This document shows positions 33,050 through 39,567 of a DNA stretch of 39,567 nucleotides, in pieces. Made by a program: the position numbers and the translations under genes. The stretch spans positions 1 to 39,567 of the forward strand of contig CAITMK010000015.1 of assembly GCA_903893485.1 (NCBI GenBank), written 5' to 3'. The notes under the pieces were generated by a model, which was not told where the DNA came from, ran no database searches, and worked only from the letters and a program-made list of their open reading frames with translations. Source of the DNA: Candidatus Magasanikiibacteriota bacterium. GTDB taxonomy: Bacteria > Patescibacteria > ABY1 > Magasanikbacterales > 2-02-FULL-50-9b. Each line of letters opens with the position of its first letter. Position 1 is the first letter of the stretch.

Positions 33050-33655
33050 TCAGGGCTTGTACAAATCGATCATCCACTGCACCGCCGCGTGGCATTGCTC
33101 GCCGTCGAGCGCGTTGCAGATCTCCGTGTAGTTGTCGCCGCGGAGCAGGAGCACCCGACAGTCGGGCGTGGCCGTGGCGCCGCTTTCTTCGAGCACCTCA
33201 TCCAATTTGTCGACCTTGTTCACGTCGGCAATGATGAAAAGGTGTTTTTCTGCGAAGCCGATTTTCTTGGCCGTTCCCTCCATGATGTCGTGTTCCGCGT
33301 TGCAGCCGCCACTGCGCCCTTCAACCAGAATGGTTGTGTTGCCGCCTTCGCCCAGCTCCTGCCGCGCCTTGTAGATCTGCGGGCCGGAGACGTGCTGCGC
33401 GACGTGGCGCCACGGCAGCAAGTCGTTGGGATTCTTCGTAGGAGAAGGTACAACAGCTAATGATGTATTCTGATCCGGCGTCGTCTCAAGTGCGTCAGAC
33501 ACAATTCCACCACCCATGATCGCAATCAGCACTGCTGACGCCATAAAACGTGGAAGCTTACCGTGAGACTCCGTCGACAAAAACAACGCCACCCAGATCA
33601 AGAGCAGCAGCGCGACAGCAATCAAACTCAACCCAACAATCATTTCGACAGACAT
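33050..33655 (-). CDS. Membrane-anchored thioredoxin-like protein (paralog 2, GC-rich unit 3)
   Basis: 201 residues. Two membrane helices (about 5-26 and 36-53), a linker, then a thioredoxin-like domain: T-T-I-L-V-E-G-R-S-G-G-C (about 105-116), helix, H-L-F-I-I-A-D-V, helix, E-S-G-A-T-A-T-P-D-C-R-V-L-L-L-R-G (with a Pro placed like the cis-Pro of thioredoxins), E-I-C-N, and a final helix. One Cys stands where thioredoxins have CxxC. Paralog of 32310-32882; the two are adjacent, each with own promoter and terminator. GGAGGT lies 5 nt before the ATG. Confidence 0.75.
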   Translation of the reverse strand: MSVEMIVGLSLIAVALLLLIWVALFLSTESHGKLPRFMASAVLIAIMGGGIVSDALETTPDQNTSLAVVPSPTKNPNDLLPWRHVAQHVSGPQIYKARQELGEGGNTTILVEGRSGGCNAEHDIMEGTAKKIGFAEKHLFIIADVNKVDKLDEVLEESGATATPDCRVLLLRGDNYTEICNALDGEQCHAAVQWMIDLYKP

Positions 33656-33660
33656 CTCAC

Positions 33661-33726
33661 ACCTCCAAGGAATTTGGTTTCGTTCCCTCTTGTCAAGATC
33701 CTCTCATTTTTCCGCCATTTTGTCAA
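33661..33726 (-). promoter_or_regulatory. Promoter and Shine-Dalgarno of GC-rich unit 3
   Basis: TTGACA (33726-33721), 17-bp spacer, poor -10 GAGGAT (33703-33698); a second TTGACA lies at 33696-33691. GGAGGT at 33666-33661 precedes the ATG by 5 nt. Confidence 0.6.
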
Positions 33727-33737
33727 CGCTTCAGGTG

Positions 33738-33746
33738 TGGTAGAAT
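33738..33746 (+). promoter_or_regulatory. Extended -10 promoter of the recJ unit
   Basis: TGGTAGAAT (TAGAAT 33741-33746). The predicted start near 33753 is 3 nt before the ATG of the small leader ORF at 33756. Confidence 0.65.
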
Positions 33747-33755
33747 ACACCCGCT

Positions 33756-33845
33756 ATGAAACAGAAAACACGTCGCATCTTTTCCGCAATCTTTGCACTC
33801 TTTGTGCTTATTTCAATGGTTTTGGCATTTACGCTCCGCGTGTGA
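33756..33845 (+). CDS. 29-residue membrane mini-protein or leader ORF upstream of recJ
   Basis: Starts ATG at 33756, ends TGA at 33845. Basic N-terminus (M-K-Q-K-T-R-R), then one hydrophobic helix (about 8-27) ending L-R-V. The promoter gives a leaderless start for this ORF, not for recJ, and its stop overlaps the recJ GTG as GTGTGA. This is what a translated mini-gene coupled to recJ would look like. The architecture resembles small single-helix proteins of the DUF4044/Prli42 kind, but homology is not shown. Confidence 0.6.
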   Translation: MKQKTRRIFSAIFALFVLISMVLAFTLRV

Positions 33846-35596
33846 AAAAAACTCTTTGGGCGATTTCCGAGGATGCCGAAAAACATGACGCCGCTGCCAT
33901 GCCGGGCGTGCACCCCGTGATTGCGCAGCTCCTGTGGAATCGCGGCCTGCGCACTGCCGCCCAGGCGCAAGCTTTTTTGGAACCAAATTACGAGCGTGAT
34001 ATTCACGATCCTTTTTTGTTTCGCGATATGCATAAGGCGGTGGATCGCCTGCGCGAAGCGATTATCGCGAAAGAATTAATTATTGTGCACGGCGATTACG
34101 ACGCTGATGGAATTTCTGCTTCCGCGATTTTAATGCACACGCTTCGTACACTTGGCGCCAACGTCGATGGCTTTATTCCCCACCGCGAACTTGATGGCTA
34201 TGGCCTGCGCACATCGACTGTTGAAAAACTTGCGGCGCGCGATACCAAAATTTTAATCACGTGCGATTGCGGAATTTCGAACCTCGCCGAAATTACACGT
34301 GGTAATGAATTGGGAATTCAGACGATCATCACCGACCATCACACCGTACCTGCAGATTTGCCGCCCGCATTCGCGACGCTTCACCCAAAAGTTCCAGGCG
34401 AAACATATCCTGACCAAACATTATCTGGCGGCGGCGTTGCATTTAAATTAATGCAGGGGCTCATGCAAGATCCGGAAATTCAAAAATTATTGCCGCCGAA
34501 TTTTAATACAGCGGCGTTTCAAAAATGGCAACTCGATTTAGTTGCAATTTCCAGTGTTGCCGACATGGTGCCGCTCGTTGGTGAAACACGTACGCTGGTT
34601 TATTTTGGTTGCAAAGTTTTGGGAAAAACAAAACGCCATGGTCTTCGTGCACTTTTAGCACACGACAAAATCATGATCACAGATTTAGGTCCATCATCGC
34701 CCATCACGCCGCAAACCATTGGTTTTAAAATCGCGCCACGCATTAATGCCGCGGGTCGCATGGACCACGGCAAATACGCGTTCGAAATGCTGCTTGCCGA
34801 AACGCCCGAAGAAGGCGCGCGCCTTGCAGACCAACTTTATAATCACAATACGGACCGCCAAAAATTAACTGAATCAATTTTAAAAGAAGCAATTGCGAAA
34901 ATAAAAAAAGATAGTCTCGATCGATTCCCCGCACTCGTCGTTGCGGGCGAAGGCTGGCCCGCGGGCCTCGTTGGCCTGATCGCATCGCGCCTCAAAGATA
35001 AATTTTATAAACCAACATTTGTGATTGGTATTAACGAAGATCGCGTCGTTGGTTCGGGTCGCAGCATCACGGAATGGAATATGATCGCTGCCATGCAAAC
35101 CGTGCCGGAGGTATTCACCAAATTTGGCGGTCATCCACAAGCGTGCGGATTTTCGCTCGCCACGCCCAACCACATTCAGCCGTTCGCCGACACGATGCAT
35201 CGCCTCGCGGATTCACACGTTGAAAAAATCCAAGAACTCATTCCAACCGTCACCATCGACGCGCGCATCCCGCTCGATAAACTCGATTGGGAACTGCAGC
35301 GTCACCTTGAAAAATTTGAGCCATTTGGCATTGGCAACCCAGAGCCAACCTTTTTAACTGAAAATATTTCGATTGTCGGCGTCGTACCCGTTGGCGCAAC
35401 TGGCAAGCACATTCGCCTCATGGTACAAAGTGATTCGCCGCAGATTAAAAAAATGATGGGATTTGGCATGTCCGAATTTTTAGACGATTTGCAGGCGGGG
35501 AAAAAAATTAATAGCGTCGTGTGCCTGAGCGTAAACGAATGGAACGGCGCGCGAGAATTGCAATATACGCTCCAAGACTTTAGAATCGCTAATTAA
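33842..35596 (+). CDS. recJ: Single-stranded-DNA-specific exonuclease RecJ
   Basis: 584 residues from the GTG at 33842. RecJ degrades single-stranded DNA 5' to 3' in recombination and repair. DHH-phosphoesterase motifs: V-H-G-D-Y-D-A-D-G-I-S-A (about 80-91), T-C-D-C-G-I-S, T-D-H-H-T-V-P (motif III), S-V-A-D-M-V-P-L; the DHHA1 region has G-S-G-R-S and F-G-G-H-P-Q-A-C-G-F. The C-terminal OB-like part follows. Longer upstream in-frame sequence (to 33563) runs antisense through another gene and its promoter, so it is rejected. Translation is probably coupled to the 29-codon ORF. Confidence 0.94.
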   Translation: MKKTLWAISEDAEKHDAAAMPGVHPVIAQLLWNRGLRTAAQAQAFLEPNYERDIHDPFLFRDMHKAVDRLREAIIAKELIIVHGDYDADGISASAILMHTLRTLGANVDGFIPHRELDGYGLRTSTVEKLAARDTKILITCDCGISNLAEITRGNELGIQTIITDHHTVPADLPPAFATLHPKVPGETYPDQTLSGGGVAFKLMQGLMQDPEIQKLLPPNFNTAAFQKWQLDLVAISSVADMVPLVGETRTLVYFGCKVLGKTKRHGLRALLAHDKIMITDLGPSSPITPQTIGFKIAPRINAAGRMDHGKYAFEMLLAETPEEGARLADQLYNHNTDRQKLTESILKEAIAKIKKDSLDRFPALVVAGEGWPAGLVGLIASRLKDKFYKPTFVIGINEDRVVGSGRSITEWNMIAAMQTVPEVFTKFGGHPQACGFSLATPNHIQPFADTMHRLADSHVEKIQELIPTVTIDARIPLDKLDWELQRHLEKFEPFGIGNPEPTFLTENISIVGVVPVGATGKHIRLMVQSDSPQIKKMMGFGMSEFLDDLQAGKKINSVVCLSVNEWNGARELQYTLQDFRIAN

Positions 35597-35634
35597 AAAA
35601 AATCATCCCGACTCGCAGCATTGCGAATCGGGAT
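35595..35634 (-). terminator. Intrinsic terminator of the lipoprotein gene
   Basis: Stem ATCCCGA / TCGGGAT with inner TCGC / GCGA (35605-35634); on the minus strand it is followed by an eight-T run (35602-35595) ending at the recJ stop. Confidence 0.85.
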
Positions 35635-35658
35635 TTGATCTACTCAGCTGCTCACCTT

Positions 35659-36561
35659 CTACCAGTTCAGGATGAAGGCGCTGAGCTTGCTAGCCTTGCA
35701 CGTCGTGGTGAGCGGCGTGTAGGTGTAGCCGTTCAACTCGCCGCAGGCAGGCATGTCGGAAAAGGACAGCTGCTGGGCCACCTCGGTCGCGCCAGCCTTT
35801 TCACTCATGAACCAGCTCGTGAAATACTCCATGATGCCGGGCGACACGCCGAGGCGCACGTGAGTGTGCTTGGCGTCCGCCGAAATGATCGTGCACCAGC
35901 GCGTGCCGTCACCATCGGTGAGCGTCGGCTGCCACGCGACGTACGAGCTGATGTCCGGGCAATCATCTTCGACACGGCTTCCGGTGAAGTTGCAGCTCAC
36001 GACGGTCGTGGCCTGCACCTTTTCAGCCAGATCAATGCAGAAAATGGTCGCCGGCGCGGATGACACGATCGGGTTACACGTGATCGTGTTGTCCTGGTTT
36101 TGCTGACACATCTGACCGGACGGGCACGATACCGACTTGCTGAAGTGATGTCCGGAGCAGCTCGTCGCCTTTGTGCCGTCCAGAAGCATGACGATCTGCA
36201 TCCAGCCTGGCATGACTGGCGTGCCGGTGCGATGGTCGCTGATCGACACACTTTCACACAACTCCTCGGTCGTGTCGCAGTAGCCGTTGCCAGCCGCGAT
36301 CCAATCGCCGACTTTCGCGGCAGCCACGCGCTCGCTCAAGGTGCCCGCAAGCGCGTTCTTGCCGTGAATGCACTGCGGCTGATCCGGGGAACCTGCGGCC
36401 GGCGTGTGCCACAGATCGTCCGTGGTAGGATCGCCATCGTCGCAAGGATCCACCTGCGGCTGCCCAGACGTGTCAGCTTCCCCCGCCATCGTTGCCGAAG
36501 GGCTCACAGATTCAACTGAACAACCCACCAAGACCACCAGAAACGCGTAGAAGATCTTCAT
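35659..36561 (-). CDS. Secreted lipoprotein, unrecognised (GC-rich unit 4)
   Basis: 300 residues from the ATG at 36561, chosen because GGAGG is 4 nt upstream. Signal peptide with lipobox L-V-G-C (Cys14 would carry the lipid). After a Ser/Gly linker comes D-P-C-D-D-G-D-P-T-T-D-D, an acidic calcium-loop-like repeat common in Cys-rich surface proteins. The remaining domain has about fifteen cysteines, probably in disulfides, and no enzymatic motif that I recognise. High GC, with own promoter and terminator. Confidence 0.78.
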   Translation of the reverse strand: MKIFYAFLVVLVGCSVESVSPSATMAGEADTSGQPQVDPCDDGDPTTDDLWHTPAAGSPDQPQCIHGKNALAGTLSERVAAAKVGDWIAAGNGYCDTTEELCESVSISDHRTGTPVMPGWMQIVMLLDGTKATSCSGHHFSKSVSCPSGQMCQQNQDNTITCNPIVSSAPATIFCIDLAEKVQATTVVSCNFTGSRVEDDCPDISSYVAWQPTLTDGDGTRWCTIISADAKHTHVRLGVSPGIMEYFTSWFMSEKAGATEVAQQLSFSDMPACGELNGYTYTPLTTTCKASKLSAFILNW

Positions 36562-36564
36562 CTG

Positions 36565-36685
36565 TCCTCCAAGACACAGCTCGCACGCGAGCAAAAGGCT
36601 GAAATTAGCCAAGAACCGTTCGTGTGACCCTACACGATTGTGCAGGTCTGGCGCAGAATATAGCACATTTTGGGGGTTTTGTCAA
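36565..36685 (-). promoter_or_regulatory. Promoter and Shine-Dalgarno of the lipoprotein gene
   Basis: TTGACA (36685-36680), 17-bp spacer, TATATT (36662-36657); predicted start near 36650 gives a leader of about 89 nt, with GGAGGA at 36570-36565. Confidence 0.75.
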
Positions 36686-36698
36686 TCCTCACCCTACA

Positions 36699-36707
36699 TG
36701 CTACAAT
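36699..36707 (+). promoter_or_regulatory. Extended -10 promoter of rnhA
   Basis: TGCTACAAT (TACAAT 36702-36707). Predicted start near 36714, 5 nt before the ATG at 36719. Confidence 0.6.
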
Positions 36708-36718
36708 TCTCATATTCT

Positions 36719-37129
36719 ATGAAATTCATCACCTACACCGACGGCGGATCACGCGGCAATCCAGGGCCGGCAGCAACCGGCACGGTCATTAAAAATGCCC
36801 AAGGCGAAACAATTGCGGCTTTTGGCCGTTATATTGGCCACACCACAAATAATCAGGCGGAATATCAGGCGCTGGTTGCCGCGCTTGAATACGCCACCGA
36901 ACATGGCGCCACGGAGGTACAATGTTTTTTGGATTCAGAATTGATTGTAAAACAAATGAACCGCGAATATCGCGTGAAAGATGTTGGCTTGCAAGTGCAT
37001 TATTTAAAAATTTATAACATGGCGGGCCGCATTGGCCGCGTTACGTTTACCCATGTGCCGCGTGAAAAAAATAAGGAAGCTGATGCCGAAGTTAACAAAG
37101 CGCTCGATGCGCATGCCCGCAATCAATAA
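36719..37129 (+). CDS. rnhA: Ribonuclease H (RNase HI family)
   Basis: 136 residues. It cleaves the RNA strand of RNA-DNA hybrids with two metal ions. Catalytic acids: Asp in Y-T-D-G-G-S-R-G-N-P-G (about residue 7), Glu in N-N-Q-A-E-Y (about 47), Asp in F-L-D-S-E-L (about 74), and Asp in N-K-E-A-D-A (about 123). It lacks the basic handle of E. coli RNase HI and resembles the archaeal/Bacillus-type short form. The start at 36719 fits the promoter; earlier in-frame ATGs lie upstream of the transcript start. The 3' end overlaps the convergent gene by 7 bp. Confidence 0.92.
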   Translation: MKFITYTDGGSRGNPGPAATGTVIKNAQGETIAAFGRYIGHTTNNQAEYQALVAALEYATEHGATEVQCFLDSELIVKQMNREYRVKDVGLQVHYLKIYNMAGRIGRVTFTHVPREKNKEADAEVNKALDAHARNQ

Positions 37130-37683
37130 TTGCGACCCAAAACTTTTGTACCAAAACTTTCGATTGAAATGCCAACAATAAGCAGCCCAAAAATTGGTGC
37201 GACGACCCATGCAAACGCGCCCCATGGTGATGCAAAAATGATTTGTAAAAATGGTGAAATTTTAGAGAGCCAAAGCGTTGGCAAAAAACTCATGATCACG
37301 GATATAAGCATGCCCACTTGCAAAAACGAAAGCACGATAACGTGCCACCAGCTACCCATGGGCCCATCTGACGATAGTGCATGATTTAATGCGCTGCGTG
37401 TGAGCATGAAAAACAAAATTGCAAAAAGCCCCACAAACGTGCCAATACGGAATGCAAAACCGTTGGTAAGTTGCACGGTGGCGCCAAACGAAGGCAGCGG
37501 CGGCAACGTGTGCACCGCGGCCACGGCCATATACACCGCAACCATAATCATAATGGTGCGGCCACGGCCAAGCGAAAATCCGTACACCAGCGTGCCGACC
37601 ACCAAAAACAACAAAATAAACAAGTCCCAACTTGGGTGTGACCACGAGAGTGAGTGGATAAAATCGAGGAAAAGCGGGTACAT
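37123..37683 (-). CDS. Integral membrane protein, unrecognised (CvpA-like layout)
   Basis: 186 residues with about four to five membrane helices (about 20-40, 42-62, 75-95, 110-132, 145-170). It has a conserved-looking F-S-L-G-R-G-R segment after helix 1 and a cytoplasmic-type loop A-L-N-H-A-L-S-S-D-G. The layout recalls CvpA-type proteins, but I do not assign a family. Its -10 (37698-37693) predicts a transcript start 3 nt before the ATG. Confidence 0.68.
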   Translation of the reverse strand: MYPLFLDFIHSLSWSHPSWDLFILLFLVVGTLVYGFSLGRGRTIMIMVAVYMAVAAVHTLPPLPSFGATVQLTNGFAFRIGTFVGLFAILFFMLTRSALNHALSSDGPMGSWWHVIVLSFLQVGMLISVIMSFLPTLWLSKISPFLQIIFASPWGAFAWVVAPIFGLLIVGISIESFGTKVLGRNY

Positions 37684-37692
37684 ACGGATACT

Positions 37693-37698
37693 AGTATA
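37693..37698 (-). promoter_or_regulatory. -10 element of the 37123-37683 gene
   Basis: TATACT on the minus strand; predicted start near 37686, so the transcript is nearly leaderless. It lies 16 bp past the dnaJ stop. Confidence 0.5.
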
Positions 37699-37713
37699 GG
37701 CCGGGCCCTACTT

Positions 37714-38790
37714 TTATTCAAGTTCTTTTTTGAGCTCTTCCAGTAATTTTTTCGCGGTGCGCGATAATTTTTTTGGCGTCTCAACGGTCACGCGGACCAA
37801 ATGATCTGCGCGTGCGCCGCCGCGGCGCATACCACCCTTGCCTTTCAAGCGAATGAGTTCACCAGTTTGTACGCCATCAGGAATTTTAATTGTTACTTCA
37901 CCTTCCACGGTGTGTGTTTTTGCTTCACCACCAAGCGCGGCCATTGGAAATGAAATGTGTACTTCGGAATAAATATCATCGCCCTGCACCTGCAAATTTT
38001 TGTCGCGCGCCACATGAATGCGCACATATAAATCGCCGGCCTGGCCACCATGCGGCGCTGCGGCGCCACGACCAGTCACACGAATGGATTCGCCATCATG
38101 AATGCCAGCTGGAATTTTAATTTTAATTTCATCAATTTTTTTGTGTGTGCCGGTTCCGCGGCAATCCTTACATTCTTTTTCTGGTTTTTTGCCCGTACCG
38201 CGACAATCGCCACACGTGCTTGCTGTTTGCATGGCACCTAAAATCGTGTGTTGAATGCGCACCACTTGGCCACGACCGCCGCAAGTTTTACATGTATCAA
38301 CTTTGGTACCTGGCGCGCCGCCGGATCCGTGGCAGGTGTCACACTGTCCTAATTTATTTAAACTAAATTCTTCTTCGATACCAAAAACCGCGTCGCGCAA
38401 TTTTAATTCAACGTCCACCGCGATATCTTCGCCGCGTTGTTCACGTCGTCCGCCGCCGCGGCCACCACCAAAGCCAAACATATCGCCCATGTTACCAAAA
38501 ATATCACCAAGGTCTTCGCCGCTAAAATCAAAACCACCGGCGCCACCAAACGGATTGCCACCTGCGCCCGGTTGATTTACATGTTCGGATCCAAACTGGT
38601 CGTACTGCGCGCGCTTTGATTTGTCAGACAAAACTTGATTTGCTTCGTTGATTTCTTTAAATTTTTCAGCGTTGCCTGATGGTTTATCCGGATGATGCTG
38701 ATGCGCTAATTTACGAAATGCTTTTTTGATTTCGTCATCGGTTGCATTTTTATCAACGCCTAAGGTTTTGTAGTAATCTTTTTGAGCCAT
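37714..38790 (-). CDS. dnaJ: Chaperone protein DnaJ
   Basis: 358 residues. Co-chaperone that delivers unfolded proteins to DnaK and triggers its ATPase. J domain (1-70) with H-P-D-K at about 33-36, Gly/Phe-rich linker (about 75-110), four zinc motifs C-D-T-C-H-G-S-G, C-K-T-C-G-G-R-G, C-G-D-C-R-G-T-G and C-K-D-C-R-G-T-G, then the two C-terminal substrate-binding domains. It follows dnaK with a 63-bp spacer that holds a strong hairpin. Confidence 0.97.
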   Translation of the reverse strand: MAQKDYYKTLGVDKNATDDEIKKAFRKLAHQHHPDKPSGNAEKFKEINEANQVLSDKSKRAQYDQFGSEHVNQPGAGGNPFGGAGGFDFSGEDLGDIFGNMGDMFGFGGGRGGGRREQRGEDIAVDVELKLRDAVFGIEEEFSLNKLGQCDTCHGSGGAPGTKVDTCKTCGGRGQVVRIQHTILGAMQTASTCGDCRGTGKKPEKECKDCRGTGTHKKIDEIKIKIPAGIHDGESIRVTGRGAAAPHGGQAGDLYVRIHVARDKNLQVQGDDIYSEVHISFPMAALGGEAKTHTVEGEVTIKIPDGVQTGELIRLKGKGGMRRGGARADHLVRVTVETPKKLSRTAKKLLEELKKELE

Positions 38791-38811
38791 ATCATTTTAT
38801 GAAGAACACTA

Positions 38812-38835
38812 AAGTGCCGAGTCGCCTCGGCACTT
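38812..38835 (-). terminator. Hairpin between dnaK and dnaJ (attenuator or RNA-processing element)
   Basis: Perfect 10-bp stem AAGTGCCGAG / CTCGGCACTT with loop TCGC. On the minus strand no real T-run follows, so full termination is unlikely; it may lower dnaJ expression relative to dnaK or protect the dnaK message end. Confidence 0.55.
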
Positions 38836-38853
38836 CAAGCTCGTCACGAGAGA

Positions 38854-39567
38854 TTAAACAACTTCGCCTTCGATAGGACCTTTTTCTTCGCCTGCTGGTG
38901 GTGGAGTTCCGGCGCCAGCATCAGCTCCTGGCTGTTGGTACATTGCAGCGCCAATTTTCTGTGCGATTTCACCAAGCTCGTCGCCAGCTTTTTTGATCGC
39001 ATCAACGTCGTCAGAATCTTTAACTGCTTTTAATGCAGCTAATTTTTCTTCAACAATTTTTTTATCATCAGCATTTACTTTTTCGCCCGCGTCCTTCAAC
39101 ATTTTTTCTGTGGTGTACATCATGGTATCTGCAATATTGCGCGCTTCGATAAGTTCCTGTTTTTTCTTATCTTCGTCGGCGTGCAATTCTGCATCTTGTT
39201 TCATCTTTTCAACTTCTTCCTTTGAAAGACCCGACGATGCAGTGATCGTAATTTTCTGTTCTTTGTTTGTACCCTTGTCCTTGGCACTCACAGACAAAAT
39301 GCCGTTCGCATCAATATCGAATGACACTTCGATTTGTGGCACGCCGCGTGGTGCTGGTGGAATACCGTCGAGCATAAAACGACCTAATGTTTTGTTGTCG
39401 CCTGCCATTGGACGTTCACCCTGGAGCACATGAATTTCAACGCTTGGCTGCGAGTCAGCTGCGGTTGAAAACACCTGCGACTTGCTGGTTGGAACAGTTG
39501 TGTTGCGCGTAATCAGTGCGGTCATTACACCACCCATGGTTTCAATACCAAGTGAAAGTGGAGTTAC
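38854..39567 (-). CDS. dnaK: Chaperone protein DnaK, C-terminal part (cut by window edge)
   Basis: The last 237 residues of Hsp70; the ATPase domain lies beyond the right edge. The fragment enters at V-T-P-L-S-L-G-I-E-T-M-G-G, the start of the substrate-binding domain, then shows N-T-T-V-P-T-S-K-S, G-E-R-P-M-A-G-D-N-K, P-P-A-P-R-G-V-P-Q-I-E-V-S-F-D-I-D-A-N-G-I-L, the helical lid, and the terminal P-I-E-G-E-V-V (E-E-V-D-like). Same strand and order as dnaJ, the classic dnaK-dnaJ pair. Confidence 0.97.
   Translation of the reverse strand, partial: VTPLSLGIETMGGVMTALITRNTTVPTSKSQVFSTAADSQPSVEIHVLQGERPMAGDNKTLGRFMLDGIPPAPRGVPQIEVSFDIDANGILSVSAKDKGTNKEQKITITASSGLSKEEVEKMKQDAELHADEDKKKQELIEARNIADTMMYTTEKMLKDAGEKVNADDKKIVEEKLAALKAVKDSDDVDAIKKAGDELGEIAQKIGAAMYQQPGADAGAGTPPPAGEEKGPIEGEVV

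Noticed and set aside
33563..33841. N-terminal extension of recJ
   Set aside because: It crosses the minus-strand gene's start and the promoter region, and the recJ family start aligns with K-K-T-L-W at the GTG 33842.
1..39567. UGA recoding as in some CPR lineages
   Set aside because: uvrA, uvrB, rsmH and rlmD end with TGA in the expected places and no conserved gene is interrupted by in-frame TGA.
1..39567. tRNA, rRNA, CRISPR array, insertion sequence or prophage
   Set aside because: I found no cloverleaf-like tRNA sequence, no spaced direct repeats, no transposase or integrase and no long terminal inverted repeats.

Overview
The window looks like a slice of a Candidate Phyla Radiation (Patescibacteria) chromosome. 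The evidence is a very compact layout, a shortened UvrA and UvrC, a small mraZ-rsmH-ftsL cluster not followed by the usual ftsI/mur genes, several membrane proteins I cannot name, an exosortase with surface proteins, and no mobile elements, tRNA or CRISPR. UGA is an ordinary stop (uvrA, uvrB and rlmD end in TGA), so the UGA-glycine lineages Gracilibacteria and Absconditabacteria are excluded. I cannot place it below that level.

Layout. 1-529 is the N-terminal part of a superfamily II helicase; 691-999 is rplU. From 7276 down to 1060 runs a minus-strand series: mraZ, rsmH, ftsL-like, a membrane protein, a membrane-anchored Clp/AAA+ protein, a WecA/TagO-like phosphosugar transferase and a DUF192 protein. 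It has an MraZ-operator promoter at the top and a second promoter after ftsL. 7436-8167 is an unrecognised AT-rich gene. 8164-19190 is a cell-envelope region: short uvrC, three paralogous secreted proteins, an exosortase divergent from a beta-propeller protein with a PEF-type C-terminal sorting signal, a peptidoglycan-binding protein, signal peptidase I, and an Ig-like protein with a C-terminal anchor. 19222-27059 is a minus-strand operon for nucleic-acid maintenance: beta-CASP hydrolase, uvrB, SanA/YdcF-like, uvrA, rlmD. 27109-29441 holds a membrane protein and murJ. From 29508 to 37129, plus-strand housekeeping genes (lepA, recJ with a 29-codon leader ORF, rnhA) alternate with four minus-strand, GC-rich, single-gene units for exported or membrane proteins. 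37123-39567 holds a membrane protein, dnaJ and the C-terminal part of dnaK.

Two modes of starting translation are visible. Many promoters have a -10 hexamer placed so that transcription should begin 0-6 nt before the ATG (leaderless). Genes inside operons start by coupling, often through the exact junction TAA-T-ATG (six times). The helicase and the four GC-rich exported-protein genes instead have 30-90 nt leaders with a Shine-Dalgarno sequence.

The most unusual biology is in the envelope region: an exosortase and its apparent substrate share a palindromic divergent promoter, next to a family of secreted paralogs. The Clp protein, whose first ATPase module has lost its catalytic motifs, is the other stand-out. 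No gene-free stretch exceeds about 170 bp.
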